Assembly: GCF_037975245.1 (NCBI RefSeq)
Contig: NC_092577.1
Coordinates: 13,043,013-13,107,012 of the forward strand
DNA length: 64,000 bases
Origin: Apostichopus japonicus
Lineage: Eukaryota; Echinodermata; Holothuroidea; Aspidochirotida; Stichopodidae
Direction: 5' to 3'
Below are positions 25,940-37,651 of the stretch, one piece after another (the first letter of the stretch is position 1; each line of letters starts with the position of its first letter). The position numbers and the translations under genes are program-made. Under the pieces are notes generated by a model. That model did not search any database, was not told the origin of the DNA, and saw only the letters and a list, made by a program, of their open reading frames with translations.

Positions 25940-26930
25940 AGTTAAATGCTTCTTTGTTGTTTTTCAGCCAAAATTGCAAGTAATCTGGAATTATGTTATC
26001 TAAACTAATCATCACAGCTCTTAAATAATCATGGGTCACTAAGTCAAGGCGTTTAACAGCCAAAAATGAATATGTCGTGGTCTAGAGTTGTCATAAATTA
26101 GGTTAGTAATTGTTTAGTAATTTCGTGCTCTCAGCACATACCTGGAAATGATCGTAAGCCTAGCCAATTCTATCATTGTTGTTGCTGACATGTGTAAGAA
26201 AGAACGTATTTGCAACATTTAAGTTTGTACTATTAGATCTGTTGTACGGCACCTACCAACAGTGTTTCAATGATCCCTTGTATGATTTTTGCTGTACAGT
26301 GCTAATTGACATTATAAGTGTTAGTGTAATTCAGTTATTCAGTCTGAGCTGTTCGTTGACTGACACCTGTTAATTTTACCCCTAAGTATTCACATAGTTG
26401 CAATACAAAGTTAAAATTCATCTTATATAGTGCGGTGTGCGTGCTATAGCAGTCACTTATTGGTATCGGGTCGATACCAAGACGAAAGATGTCAAAGGCA
26501 ATTCCAAATTCACATTTATTTCTCATAAAGAAAACTGCATGTTATGGGTGCCCGGTCTTATATAAAACAAGAAAGCAATATTTTGTATTCCTTTTGCTTT
26601 TATATTTTGTCTAAAAGTGTTCATGTAGGATATCGACATACTAACGCAAATGGTAAAACACTACGTCAGGTAGTTGTTGCAATAACCCGTAAGTCACACC
26701 AGGAAATGACGTGGCAGCAATTTTATTACTAATTTCAAAGAAATATTGATGAAGTACATTTGTTCATCCGCTGCACATTACATACAATGATGGAATACAA
26801 GACAAGCTTCTCTTTGTTGTAAACATTTAATTTTCTGAAGGTTGGTGGCTTTCTCATGAGAGTGCAACCTACAAACAAGTTATGGCTGCTCCATTGTCTT
26901 TTTGAATTTCCCTCTGATTGTACTCAACTG
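25940..26930. other. No gene recognised
   Basis: Sequence between the two first-exon modules. Short frames only, with no motif. Confidence 0.4.
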
Positions 26931-28635
26931 TATATAGTGCCATTACACCAAGCAGATGTTAGAACGGTAAATCTCTCTCTACTCCTCTTCTACCAGTTAT
27001 TGAAATACACATTCATCGTAGCTATAGTGTGCTATCTTACGTTTAATACATTAATTTTTCAATTTTAATTCAATTCACTTGTGGCTAAAAACTTAGTAAT
27101 GAACAGACGGTCATCTTAATGTAAAGTTATATAAATTAATATCAAAATCTTTTTATTTTGTGATACTTAACAGGAGTTACTCTACTTTTATGATATATGC
27201 CTTCAACATAGGATAAGTATATCTTAAATATGTTTGTAATGAGAACAATTGGTACAATGTTCATCAACTTGAAATCGCACAAGGTCACAGCTGTAGCGTT
27301 TGCACAAAATTCTATGCAAACATTTTTCAAGTTAGCAATGTAATAAACCAATAAACCGCTTGAATTGCCCAATGGAATACCAACGCAATAGTTAATAGCT
27401 CATTGAGGGGCAAAACTCTGTGTCGTGCACGCCTTGGGGAGCAAACAGTCGCTCTGTTTTTATGTTTCATTCACAGAATGTCACCACATGAAAGCTACTT
27501 CACACGACGGTGCAACAATATCCATTGCAACGATTACCTTTACCCAATAGAGCAATCTTGCTGCAGCCAACACAATGACTCGCACTAATAGCGCTAACGT
27601 TATCGAAACGAGGTTCAGCCGCGATCATAATATTATCGTCGAAAATTCTTTCACTGGCACATTATAAAAGCTGACAAACATCAGATTAGCTCACATATCG
27701 TTAAAAATTGCATATCGATCGATATGAGTTATTATTCACGACGTTTAAGGCACTGTCAAACGTTTTTTTGTACTTTTTGAGAAGTAATCATGTTGTGTTT
27801 CTAGGTAGTGTAAAATTAAACATTAATGCTCTCACTAGTAAAATAGCCACGTCCTTGTTTCGCACTGAAAACAATGTTGATTAATATATCTTGTATTCTT
27901 GTTTATTTGTATCCTAATTTAAACTCATGTTATAGTAGTTTTAATGTATACCAGTAATGTAAATAATTTTCTTTTTTGTGTCTTGTAAGCTTTATCGTGA
28001 ACTTTTGGTGGTCGATGTTACATGTGTATCAACAGCTATCCATATTTACATATATCACATATATACAGTATAACTATTGTTGTACTGTATATAACTAAAA
28101 TATTATAACTAAGACGTTATATGTTAATACATTGCATCTGACCTTTATTTTTCATCAGTTGCTTGTTAGCCTAGTTGAACACAACATTGTCAAGTCCCGC
28201 AAGCTAAAGTCGTTAATCGGAGTTAGTCTCATAAAGTAATGGGGTCGCGAATCAGTTCCAAAGCGAAGGACAATGACAACGGGTCCAATAAGCGGCTTCT
28301 TAGCGTCTCTAACTTCTCTAACGGTAAGTCTTAACATGATGTTTTAATTTTCCAGCGAGACTGAAACACTTCAATGGACAACTTTTTTGTCTTATCTTAT
28401 CTTTAAATAGCTACCATTTGGCGAGCGCGACTAAAACAATACTGGCTAAAATGCATACTTTACTCACAACAAATAATACGTATTATGATATGCAACTTGG
28501 GTAGTAAATAAGACAACAGCAATTCTTTCCAACTTAACTTAGCAGAACCACCGATATACTGGCTGCACCTATGTTGTTTCGGAGAATTCCCAAGAAACGA
28601 CAGCACGGGCTGATGCCGCTGCATGTTCTGCGAAG
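26930..28635 (+). repeat. First-exon module, copy 2
   Basis: Partner of 24,470-25,835, with the same order of blocks. It ends abruptly at about 28,633, where the CCAGGA-rich element begins. Confidence 0.75.
28239..28323 (+). CDS. Candidate first coding exon, module 2
   Basis: ATG at 28,239 opens 28 codons plus one base and ends at a consensus donor, G|GTAAGT at 28,324 (phase 1). The peptide begins MGSRISSKAKDNDNG and is Ser/Asn/Lys-rich and hydrophilic. The ATG used in module 1 is destroyed here (ATGTCTCAT became TAGTCTCAT) and this start lies slightly downstream. It is the nearest first exon 5' of the cassette array and hence the best candidate for the true 5' exon of the 7TM gene. A Met-Gly N-terminus with Ser at position 6 (MGSRIS) is compatible with N-myristoylation, which is inference. 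Confidence 0.5.
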
Positions 28636-28734
28636 AAAACTATCAGTAGTATTAATTATGTTGGTTATAATTTATGGTTTGCTATTTTTACAATTTGAAT
28701 GCATTGCAACTTAAATGGAGAATGAGGTGGGATA

Positions 28735-29255
28735 GCCAATTTAATTTTCAAGGAAAGTGGTAATTTAACCTGGAATGAGGTCAACAATTCTTTTATATTA
28801 ACCAGGATAATGGTGACATCAACCAGGATAAAAATAACCAGAAAGAGGTGGAACATTCTGTGATATTAACCAGGATAGTATTAACACCAACCAGGAAAAG
28901 GTTGGTTAATTTGACCAGGAAAGAGGTGGAACATGTTATGATATTAACCAGGATATAATTAGCACCAACCAGGAAATGTTGGTTGCCTTAACCAGGAAAG
29001 AGGTGGAATATTTTTGATATTAACCAGGATAGTAGTCACATCAACCAGGAATTGTTGGTTATTTTAACCAGGAATGAGGTGAATACCCATTGATATTAAC
29101 CAGGATAGTGGTAAAATCTCAGCAGGAAATTTAACCAGGTTTTCCTGGTTATTTCTACCAGGATTTTGTTTACATTTCATTCACCAGGATACCTGGTGAA
29201 AACAACCAGGATATGGAGGGTGGCATATAAACTAGTGTAATTTCACCAGGTTGCG
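28735..29255. repeat. ACCAGGA-rich tandem array, ~76-79-bp unit
   Basis: About twenty ACCAGG/CCTGG motifs occur in 520 bp. The larger unit, starting GAAAGAGGTGGAA, recurs at about 28,841, 28,918, 28,996 and 29,072. Each unit carries paired motifs (TAACCAGGATA and CAACCAGGA). The density of a short motif resembles the subterminal repeats of DNA transposons. Confidence 0.85.
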
Positions 29256-29640
29256 TTTAGAGTGTATATCTAAACACATTTGTATACACATGAGATGCAA
29301 CATGTTGTCATATGTAGTTTAGCATGATTATTACATGGAATTAAGGCAAATTGTGGGTGAGGGGTGAAAAACTCAGGAGCAGGAAGTAAATAATAACTCT
29401 TAAGACAAAAAGGCAAGGAAACACCTGCTTCAAGTGATATGATGGGTATATAACAACATAATACATTACCTTCAACACTTTACTTCAGCACTGTAAAAAC
29501 TGAAAGGGCTTATTTACAAAAAAAAGGGTAAATGTAAATCCTGCATAGTTGCACCCCTAGGTGGTATTTTTGCACTAGTAAAAATTGTATCTATTTGTGA
29601 TGTACTTTACACAAGTTTTTACGATCTGAACAACCGCCGA
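29256..29640. other. Linker between two arrays
   Basis: AT-rich, with no repeat unit and no gene recognised. Confidence 0.4.
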
Positions 29641-30090
29641 GGTGCGTAATTTTACATTTTAATTTTAATTCACACACACGAATGGTATATGTACCAATTT
29701 GGGGTTCGCTGTGCGGGATTTTCATTTACCCTTGTAATTGTCTCGTACTTTCAAACATGATGTGTTTTATAACCCCATCAAATGCGGGTGAATGAACACA
29801 CATGAATAGTATATGTACCAAGTTGGATGTCGCTGTGCGGGATGTATATTTACCTTTGATTTCTCGTAATTTTACACACAATGTGTTTAATTACCCCATA
29901 AAAAGCGGGTGAATTTACACACACAAATGGTATATGTACCCATTTGGGTGTCGCTCTGCGTGATTTACATTCACCATTACTTCTCGTAATGGTACACACG
30001 ATGTGCTTTCATTTACCCTTAATATTCAGGTTAATTTACACACACAAATATTATGTTTTCTTTTGGTGTTGCTCTGCGGGATTTACATTC
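29640..30090. repeat. Tandem repeat, ~122-bp unit, about 3.5 copies
   Basis: GTATATGTACC recurs at 29,685, 29,809 and 29,930, each followed by GTCGCT(G/C)TGCGGGAT-like and GCGGGTGAAT blocks. A fourth, decayed unit follows. At about 30,090 it gives way to sequence of the cassette-exon array. Confidence 0.8.
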
Positions 30091-30306
30091 ATGGTCAGAC
30101 AATAGTTGATCCTAGTTTCGGTAAGGTGCAAAAAGATACATTCCTTTATAGTAAGGACAATTAATTACGATTAGTTTGCATATGTAGGGACTACATGTAC
30201 TATACATATCTGTTTCGTGTAAATGAGAGATCAGTGCCCGTAGTGCCTCTCGCATGACAAGCTTTGATGACAAAGATGGTTAAACTAATTTCTTTTACCT
30301 TTTTAG

Positions 30307-30348
30307 AAATACTAGAGGTTCCCTATGGAGGGACCAATTCTACACAAA
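30307..30348 (+). CDS. Old mini-exon copy (42 nt)
   Basis: Follows acceptor TTTTTAG at 30,300-30,306. The 42 bases read open in phase 1 (ILEVPYGGTNSTQ) and end before GTAATT, a weaker donor than in the other copies. Its length is a multiple of three although it differs from the 36-nt exons of the young array. The flanks (GCTTTCGAAAAAGCAAGGG) match the young units. The frame alternative to phase 1 has a stop. The CACTA-like element inserted 39 bp downstream. Probably decayed but still in frame. Confidence 0.4.
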
Positions 30349-32284
30349 GTAATTAATATGAATGCTTTCGAAAAAGCAAGGGTCGTACACTGAAAAAATA
30401 CACTAGTCAATATTGCCACGGACTAACGTTAAATTAGTCTGTAACGTTAGTCAATGCACACGGACTAGCAAAAATCTTCGTTTCATCGCTGCTTCTTAGT
30501 CAGTTTACACTGACTAAGGAAAATATAATCGCAGCTAAGTCGGTGGCGACGGACTAAGGTATTTTAACCCATGGACTAAGAACGATACAGACACCCGATT
30601 TACGCCATAATCGTAGCTTAGTCGGTGTCGACGGACTAATGTATTTTAACCCAATTCGATTCACTTCAATTTGGAAACCGAGAGGCAACGGCAGCTTGCT
30701 GGACTTGGCATAGTTTCATACGATCACTCTAAGCAACTTTCAACCGTAAATCACCCAAGAAGGTCTTTAGAAGAATGGAGGTATTAACTGCCATCATTGG
30801 CCTACCTGTTATTCCTTTCACTTGAAGGTAAAATTAAGGTTAATTGTTAGGCCACTGGCACTAGTACTGTATTATGGTTAGTGTAACGCTACCGTTGTCA
30901 CGCTGGCGTTTCGCAATACACAAGTGCAATGACAGTGAGTAGCCTATAGGCTTCTACTGGGTACTGCAGTGCATTCTCAACACTAAAGTGTGCATTCTAA
31001 ACACCAATTAACAATGTGTTATGTGTGTATTGGGCTAGATTGAACAGTGGCACATAATCTTCTAATTTATTCCCAAACAAATGCTGGAACTGTAAGTCTC
31101 AATAGTTTATTTGAAGTCTACACTCATTTGGTAAAGATTTCCTGTAATTTCCCATGTGAATCTAAATGGGTAGGCTTTGTGATATTGAATAAGCAAGGCT
31201 AGACCTTCAAACGTACAGTCACAGTAGGCTGAACAAATTATGTTGGCTAGTCAACGGTATTATTTGTTGCGAGCAGTCAGGATGCACGCTTCAGTTCTAT
31301 TTAACCTTTTCATTTATCATTTTTTAGTATTTAATTTCCGGTCACGCCCAGGAAATAATTGCGACATTCCTTCACGGTCGACTTGTTTACTGTAAGAAGT
31401 ATTAACCGTTTTTTCTCAGGAAAGCTTGATAGTCTGAAGTTATTATAACATGTGCTTTTAGTATACTGCCAAAAGATTAAGTTGCTGTATTTGTATTGAT
31501 ATTTTATGTAGAAGTAACGGAAAATTTAGTATGTTTAGTTTGGTCTAATTGCACGTTTTTTTTTCTGTCCAATGTAGTGCAGGGTTCACTTGCGCGAATT
31601 CAAATTATTCTGTTTATGTATATGTTTATGCATCGATTCGTAGATTATGATGTTTTTTTGACATTTATTTGTAATTCAAGCATATCTGTTTAGTAGCAAA
31701 GTTTAAAGGTTAAGATTAATTAGTTTTCTCTTTTTGATCCTAGATTGAATGAAACTCATTGACGTAAATAATAGATCAGATGATACAGTTTAACGCAGTT
31801 GCTAAAACTCTGGGTATTCTCTAGTCTTCGCCGGTCCATTATATACTTTAGTACTACTAGTAAGACTAAATCAAAACGACCGAAAGACAAACTTAGTGTA
31901 ACAAAGTACGGTACTGATTCTCCTCTAGCCTAGGTCTAAACAGGCTTGTTATGTGAGCAAGCAAAATAAACAACTAAAAACGATTAGGCCTATAAATAAG
32001 TTGGCTCAGAGCATTTGTGTTTCTAAAATTTTATATTGTTAAAGATCATAAAAACAAACAAAGATTTAGCCCATGCTTTATTATCTCTGTATTCTGGGCA
32101 TTTGATTCTGGTTGCAATGGTGATGACACTCTCGTTCAAATTTTCAGCTTTATACAGTCTGCTTCAAACTTTGGGATTGTTTTTTGAGACTACAGTATAG
32201 TGGAAGCAAATCTCACATAACTTTGTGGTGACAACTTTATTTAATTTTTTTTTCAAATGATGAATACTTTGCTGTTTCTTTTTT

Positions 32285-32510
32285 CCAGCAGGAATTGAAA
32301 AGCCAAATATCTAAGTCAAGGGTGAGGTTTCCTGTGATGTACGACACCAGTGTGGAGGCAACAACAGAAGAGGAGAACTGTGTTATATATGGCTTAAAGA
32401 CATGTTGTAAGATGATATATTGGTAGCCTTCGCAGAACAAAAGAGTTTATCCAAGAGTCCAAAAAGCAAAGGAACAAGTACTATAGAGAAAAAAAGATGG
32501 AAGAGTGAGT
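32285..32510 (+). pseudogene. Protein-coding relic inside the CACTA-like element
   Basis: After an acceptor-like TTTTTTCCAG at about 32,280 the frame reads RFPVMYDTSVEATTEEEN, then CVIYGLK, to a stop near 32,425. The same frame continues with NKRVYPRVQKAKEQ until a second stop. The acidic stretch followed by a Trp/basic part looks protein-like, but the family was not recognised. It could be transposon-encoded or a captured host exon. Confidence 0.3.
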
Positions 32511-32647
32511 TTAACTATTGTACCCAACTGTTTAATGATATTAAAGATACTTTTCATAACCTGTTTTTAAAAAAAAAAAACAGTCTAGTATATAATTTAC
32601 GTGCAAGCTTCATAAGTTTGGTAAAATTTTCACTGATCTGTAGAGCG

Positions 32648-33884
32648 GGAGTCCAGAGGGTTTGGTTAGCTGGGAAGGTAACCAATTGCCTGGTACATCA
32701 CAATGTTCACAATGCATTCCTGATACAAGGGATGGGCATTGCCAGTAATTTTTATTGGTGGGGTACCCCTGCCAGTAGACCCCCAATATGCCCATCCCCT
32801 CATTGACCTAAGTGAGCTCATGATTTGAACAGTTGAAACCTACAGGAAAATGATAGGTATCACTTCATGTGTAAGGATGGGCATTTCCAGTATTTTATAT
32901 TGGTGGGCCACCACTGCCAGAGTCCGCCCATCCCTTACATATAGAATCCTGTGAATCATTTTCCAGTAGTTTTCAACTGGTTAAATCATGAGCTGACCTA
33001 GATCAATGATAGGGGGGGGGGCATTTTGGGGGTCTACTGGCAGGGGTACCCCACTAATATAAATTACTGGAAATGCCCATCCCTTACATATAGAGTCCTG
33101 CCAATCATTTTACAGTAGTTTTCAACTGGTTACCTCATGAGCTAATCTAGGTCAATGGGGGATGGGCATTTTGGGGGTCTACTGGCAGGGTTACCCCACC
33201 AATGTAAATGACTGGAAATGCCCATCCCTTACATATGAAGTGATACCTATCATTTTCCAGTAATTTTTCAACTGGTTATCTCATGAGCTGACCTAGGTCA
33301 ATGAGGGAATGGGCATTTTGGGGGTCTACTGGCAGGGGTCCCCCCCCCCCAATATAAATTACTGGAAATGCCCATCCCTTACATATGAAGTGATACCATT
33401 TTCCAGTAGTTTTCAACTGGTTACATCATGAGCTCATCTGGGTCAATGGGGGATGGGCATTTTGGGGGTCTACTGGCAGGGGTACCCCACCAATAAAAAT
33501 TACTGGCAATGCCCATCAGTTGTATCTGAAGTCCTAACCAACATTGTTCAGTAGGTTTCAAGTGGTTACCTCATGAGCTGACCTAGTTCAGCCGTGAGGG
33601 GTCAATTGTTGATCACTGGCAGGGGTACCCCACCACCAATAATTACTGGCGATGGCCATTTGTTGCTCTTGGGGCCATACCTGACACATTGTACTTACTT
33701 TGATGTGTTACCATGAAAACTGATCTAGGTTAGCTATCAGGTGACTTTAAAATTGCTCTCCAATCCACACTCACCACAGTCGGTTTGCCAGTCGTCTGGT
33801 TTCATATACAGGAATGCACTGTGAACATTGTGATGTACCAGGCAATTGGTTACCTTCCCAGCTAACCAAACCCTCTGGGCTCCC
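32648..33884. mobile_element. Nested 1.24-kb element with ~75-bp inverted repeats
   Basis: The left arm (32,648-32,722, starting GGGAGTCCAGAGGGTTTGG) and the right arm (33,809-33,884) are reverse complements with about two mismatches. Inside are five or six repeats of roughly 180-200 bp built from the blocks GGGATGGGCATTTTGGGGGT, CTACTGGCAGGGGTACCCC and TGGAAATGCCCATCCC, many of them palindromic. I found no clear target duplication. Confidence 0.8.
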
Positions 33885-34911
33885 AGTCTATTGGGATCAT
33901 TATTAACATGATTAACATAATTATTAAGCTTTGAAAAATAACTTGGTGTTATGCTATGCAAAGCTAATAATTATTTGGTAAAGCTGCTATTCCTGGCTTA
34001 TAATTTGAGGGACCTAGATTTAAATGTATACCTCCCAATATGTTATAAAATTTTAATGTAAATGTATGTTTATGATAATGTGAGTTATCATGTGCTATAT
34101 CTGTATATGTGCTTACACGTATATCATATTTTCTGTTCACAGGTCAATAATGGTGCAGATTTTGGCTTCCTGAAGACAAGTGGGAGGCCATTTGTAGTTA
34201 AGAGAAACACTCTTTGTTCGTGAAGACTTAACTGGTGTCGATTTGGGGTACCACTTTAATTAAAACGAAAGTCATGAGGAACCCTTGCCCAAGATTTCAA
34301 CTTTGCATTATTGTGCAGTGCTATACTTTTGCGATTCATGTTTGATCCATTAACTTGTCTTAACTTTGTTGGAATAAAATCATATTTTCAGATTTTTGTT
34401 TACAGTGATTTCTTCTCTATCTGTCGAAAGTCAGCCTTTGTAGACATCAGAAGTTTTATCAGAAATAAATACTGCCAACGTACACATTATTTGTGTTTCT
34501 TCTGCTCTCTTTTCTTTCAGTGATGCTAGTCAGTGAAACTAGTCGGGTTTAATTCTTTCAGTGATTCTAGTCAGTACAACTAGTCAGTCGATACCGACTA
34601 AGAAAGGTTAGTCGGGAGAGGCACCATCCTGACTAATGTAAAACCTGCTATAAACTAGTCGGTGGCTCATATAAATTAGTCAGTAAAGACCGACTAATGT
34701 CACCAACTAATGTAACTGACTAATATACATTTACCGACTAAGAAATTGTTGATCGACTAAGCTGACGGACTAAGATGACCGACTAAGAAATCCAACTGAC
34801 TAAGGAATAAATTAGTCGGTATAGCAACTGACTAAGGCTATGTTAGTCGGGAGAGGCACCAGATGGACTAACATTATGTTAGTCGGTGAACCAATTTAAG
34901 TTTTCAGTGTA

Positions 34912-35226
34912 ACAATAACTGCGCAGGAACAAGGTTAATGGTTTTAGCAGCATCGTGAGAAATTTAGAGAAAGGAAGTTTGGTTAACTCGTTGTGGGTTT
35001 ATTATCATTAGTAAGTTTCTCCCAGTGGGCAAAATTAAACCACGGATCCGAAACTATGTAACTGTTAAAACATCAACACTCGTGGTAATCTACTTACGTG
35101 GGCTTTGAAATATGAAGTTTATTCCAGAATCGGCTAAACACATAAACCAATCAATTTGATGAATTGTTCATGAATTTTGTCCTGAAAGATGCTTTCGTTC
35201 ATGTTAATTGCTTAAATTTCCAATAG
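34912..35226. repeat. Old cassette-unit flank
   Basis: Resumes the unit interrupted at 30,387 (TTTTAGCAGCATCGTGAG), then carries a block (GAGAAAGGAAGTTTGGTT...CCCAGTGGGCAAAA) also found at 36,490, 36,840 and 47,465. Confidence 0.7.
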
Positions 35227-35325
35227 CTATAAACAATTCAGATCCGGTTTCACCAAAAGAGGAAGCAAACGATAAAACGAAGGAGGATGAGGTAAAGAAC
35301 CCGGTCGAGAGGCAGCAAGAAAAAG
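35227..35325 (+). CDS. Acidic cassette exon alpha-1 (99 nt)
   Basis: Acceptor CCAATAG ends at 35,226 and the donor is G|GTAACA at 35,326. The exon is exactly 99 nt, phase 1-1, and fully open, reading NNSDPVSPKEEANDKTKEDE and then EVKNPVERQQEKG. It is highly charged and hydrophilic, as for a cytoplasmic linker. A homologous 99-nt exon lies 219 bp downstream. Equal length, equal phase and conserved charge despite many substitutions argue that both are real exons. Decayed relatives that have lost the acceptor AG lie at about 37,398, 40,200, 41,320, 42,437, 45,680 and 46,798. Confidence 0.6.
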
Positions 35326-35544
35326 GTAACATGAAAACAAATGCAGTTGATATTACGATGCCTTACGGTACAAAATTATCATCTCATGATTCTCATCTAA
35401 TAAAATACGTCAATTACGCAACTATTTTGAATATAAAACATAACAATGTATTAAAAATGCAAAACCAATAAACTCGATAAATTATTCATGAATTTTTACA
35501 TGAAAGATGCTTTCATTGATGGTAATTGCTTAACTTATAAATAG

Positions 35545-35643
35545 CCTTTAACAATACAGATCAGGTTAAAAAGCAAGAGGAGGTAAACGATGAGGATATG
35601 GAGGATGAGGTAAAGATAGAGGTCGAGAAGAAGAAAGAAGAAG
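35545..35643 (+). CDS. Acidic cassette exon alpha-2 (99 nt)
   Basis: Acceptor AAATAG ends at 35,544. The exon is 99 nt, phase 1-1 and open, reading NNTDQVKKQEEVNDEDMEDE then VKIEVEKKKEEG. It aligns end to end with alpha-1, with only substitutions. The donor reads G|GTCACA, weaker than alpha-1's GTAACA, so this exon may be skipped. Like alpha-1 it would sit between a first exon and the 7TM terminal exon without shifting the frame. Confidence 0.5.
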
Positions 35644-37621
35644 GTCACATGAAAAACAAATGCAGTTGATATTATGATGCCTTACGAAACAAAATTATCA
35701 TCTCATGATTATCATCTAGTTAAATATGATACAAATGACGAGGAAACAAATATAACTTATGAGTGTAGCTTTTATGTCGTAAACACTGGAACAATGGTAT
35801 TATCTACGTCATAGGTCCAGTTCATTATAGACACCAACAGAAAAAAAAAACATCCCAGTTGTCCATGTGAACCAAACGCAGTAGCATCGCACGAAAAACT
35901 ATCGCAACCAGAAGCACGCATGTCGTTGGTACAGTAATTGTGTTTTGGCTTTGCTATGCTAAAACCATGTTGTGAATCCCGATTGAAGTTGCATGCATAC
36001 ATAACATTGCTTTAAAAATGCATTAATATCGTATCAACTAGGCGTAACACTGCATTACATTTACAGTTGAGGCAATTTTAAAGATGAACCCGACCTATAC
36101 GGACACTGTGCACAAACATGCTAGCGATGTGCAACTGTAAATTATCTGGTGATGAGTCTATTTTCAATTGCATTTTTATGTCTGGACTTAAATTCCGTTT
36201 TCCGGGCTGAAATGTATCATTGTGTCGCTGGCGTTAAAATAAATTTCGGACAAACCTAGTCAGTGTGTAGTACGTTAAGTGTTTCAATAACAAACATGCA
36301 GGGGGATGAAGTTGTTTCACCTATCAAAATGATATTTTCAGAATGCTTTTCGCTTGCATTTGTATTATTTTAATGAAAGCTGCCCACATTTTTTCTATTG
36401 TAACACTACATCAAATGAATAAGTGTAGAGCGTTCCAGTTTCCAAGTTGACCTATTCTTAAATAAACCTACTTGATATACAAAAGGCAGAAATTCAGAGA
36501 AAGGAAGTTCGGTTTTCAATCTATGTGTTAACATTTTCCTTAGTATCTCCCAGTGGACAAAGGTTAACCACGGAAACGATACTGTGTAGCAGTAAAACAA
36601 TTAAAAGTTCCCGTGGTTTTCTATGTACGTGAGCTATGAAATATCACTAAATTCTGCCTAGGGTCATTTTTTAATGATTTTACGCAACATCCCTCATTGT
36701 TCTTGATCCAGATTGATGCTTGATGCATACAAATATATGTTTTACAATGCATCAGTTTAACATCAACTAGGCATAATTTTACATTTTCTTAGCTGTCGTT
36801 CCTTAAAGGACCCCACTTGATTTGCAAAAAGGCAGAAATTCAGAGAAAGGAATTTCGGTTTTCTCTCGTTGTGGGTACATTTTCCTTAGCTAGTATCCTC
36901 CAGTGGGCAAAAGTAAAGCCCGGAAAGGATAGTGTAGCTGTAAAAAAGTTATTAGTACTCGTTGTTATCTATTTAAATGGGCTATGAAATATCAAGTCCA
37001 AGTTCTGCCTAAAGTCATTATTTAATTACTTTACGCAAATTGTTTGAATAAAACATATCGGGTTACGGGAACATCCTTCAAAGTTGGTGATTATGATCGA
37101 TGCTTGATGCATACATAACAATATATTAACAATGCACAGTTTGAAGATGAATCCTACCAACACGGACACTATGGACTGTCATGCTAACACATGTACAACT
37201 GCATTAATTTGGTGATTACTATATATGTGTGTGTGTTTACAACTATATAAAATAGCAGAAATGGATTTTGGTCTTCTCAATGCGAACACTGTTTACACAG
37301 GAAGCGGCTTTATGTCACATAAAACCAGTATAGTCGATGAACGGTTCATGAATTTTGACCTGAAAGATACTTTCATTCATGGTAATTGTTTAACTTTTCA
37401 ATAACATTGAACAATTCAGACCATAAGGTTTTACTTCATGCAACACAGACAGATTCCATAATAGTAAGGGCGATTCATTACCATTAGTTTGCATACGTAT
37501 GAACTAGGTGTAATATGCATGTCTTTTCGTGTAAATGAGAGGTCAGTTCCCGGGTGCCTCTTGCATGACAAGCTTTGGTGAGAAAGATGGTTCATGGTTT
37601 ACGCTTATTTCTCTTTATGAG
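35644..37621. repeat. Old, diverged cassette units
   Basis: Blocks at 35,760-36,180 match the young array (for example AGTAGCATCGCACGAAAAACT and ATGAACCCGACCTA). Two further blocks at 36,400-36,780 and 36,825-37,140 are tandem copies of each other and match 47,390-47,770. No intact small exon was found between 35,644 and 37,621. Confidence 0.7.
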
Positions 37622-37651
37622 ATCCATTGATTCCCCCTGCTGTTCCAACAG
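37622..37651 (+). CDS. Old mini-exon copy (30 nt)
   Basis: Acceptor TTTATGAG ends at 37,621 and the donor is the best of the set, CAG|GTAAGT at 37,652. The 30 nt read PLIPPAVPTG in phase 1. The downstream intron keeps GTGAACACTTTCGAAAGAGC as in the young units. It differs from the 36-nt copies by two codons, so the length change preserves frame. Confidence 0.45.

Larger units (their letters stand above)
30388..34909. mobile_element. CACTA-like DNA transposon, 4.5 kb
   Basis: The ends read CACTGAAAA at 30,388 and TTTTCAGTG ending at 34,909, forming short terminal inverted repeats flanked by TA on both sides (30,386-30,387 and 34,910-34,911). Both ends carry dense subterminal TTAGTC/GACTAA repeats (30,420-30,650 and 34,525-34,890), a hallmark of CACTA/EnSpm elements. 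The flanking sequence rejoins the cassette-unit sequence found intact at 41.8 kb, which confirms an insertion. No transposase was recognised. The interior holds a nested 1.2-kb inverted-repeat element and two doubtful exon-like pieces (about 32,290-32,510 and 34,142-34,230). Confidence 0.8.

Noticed and set aside
28735-30090. CRISPR array
   Set aside because: The repeats are degenerate, lack regular unique spacers and occur in animal DNA.
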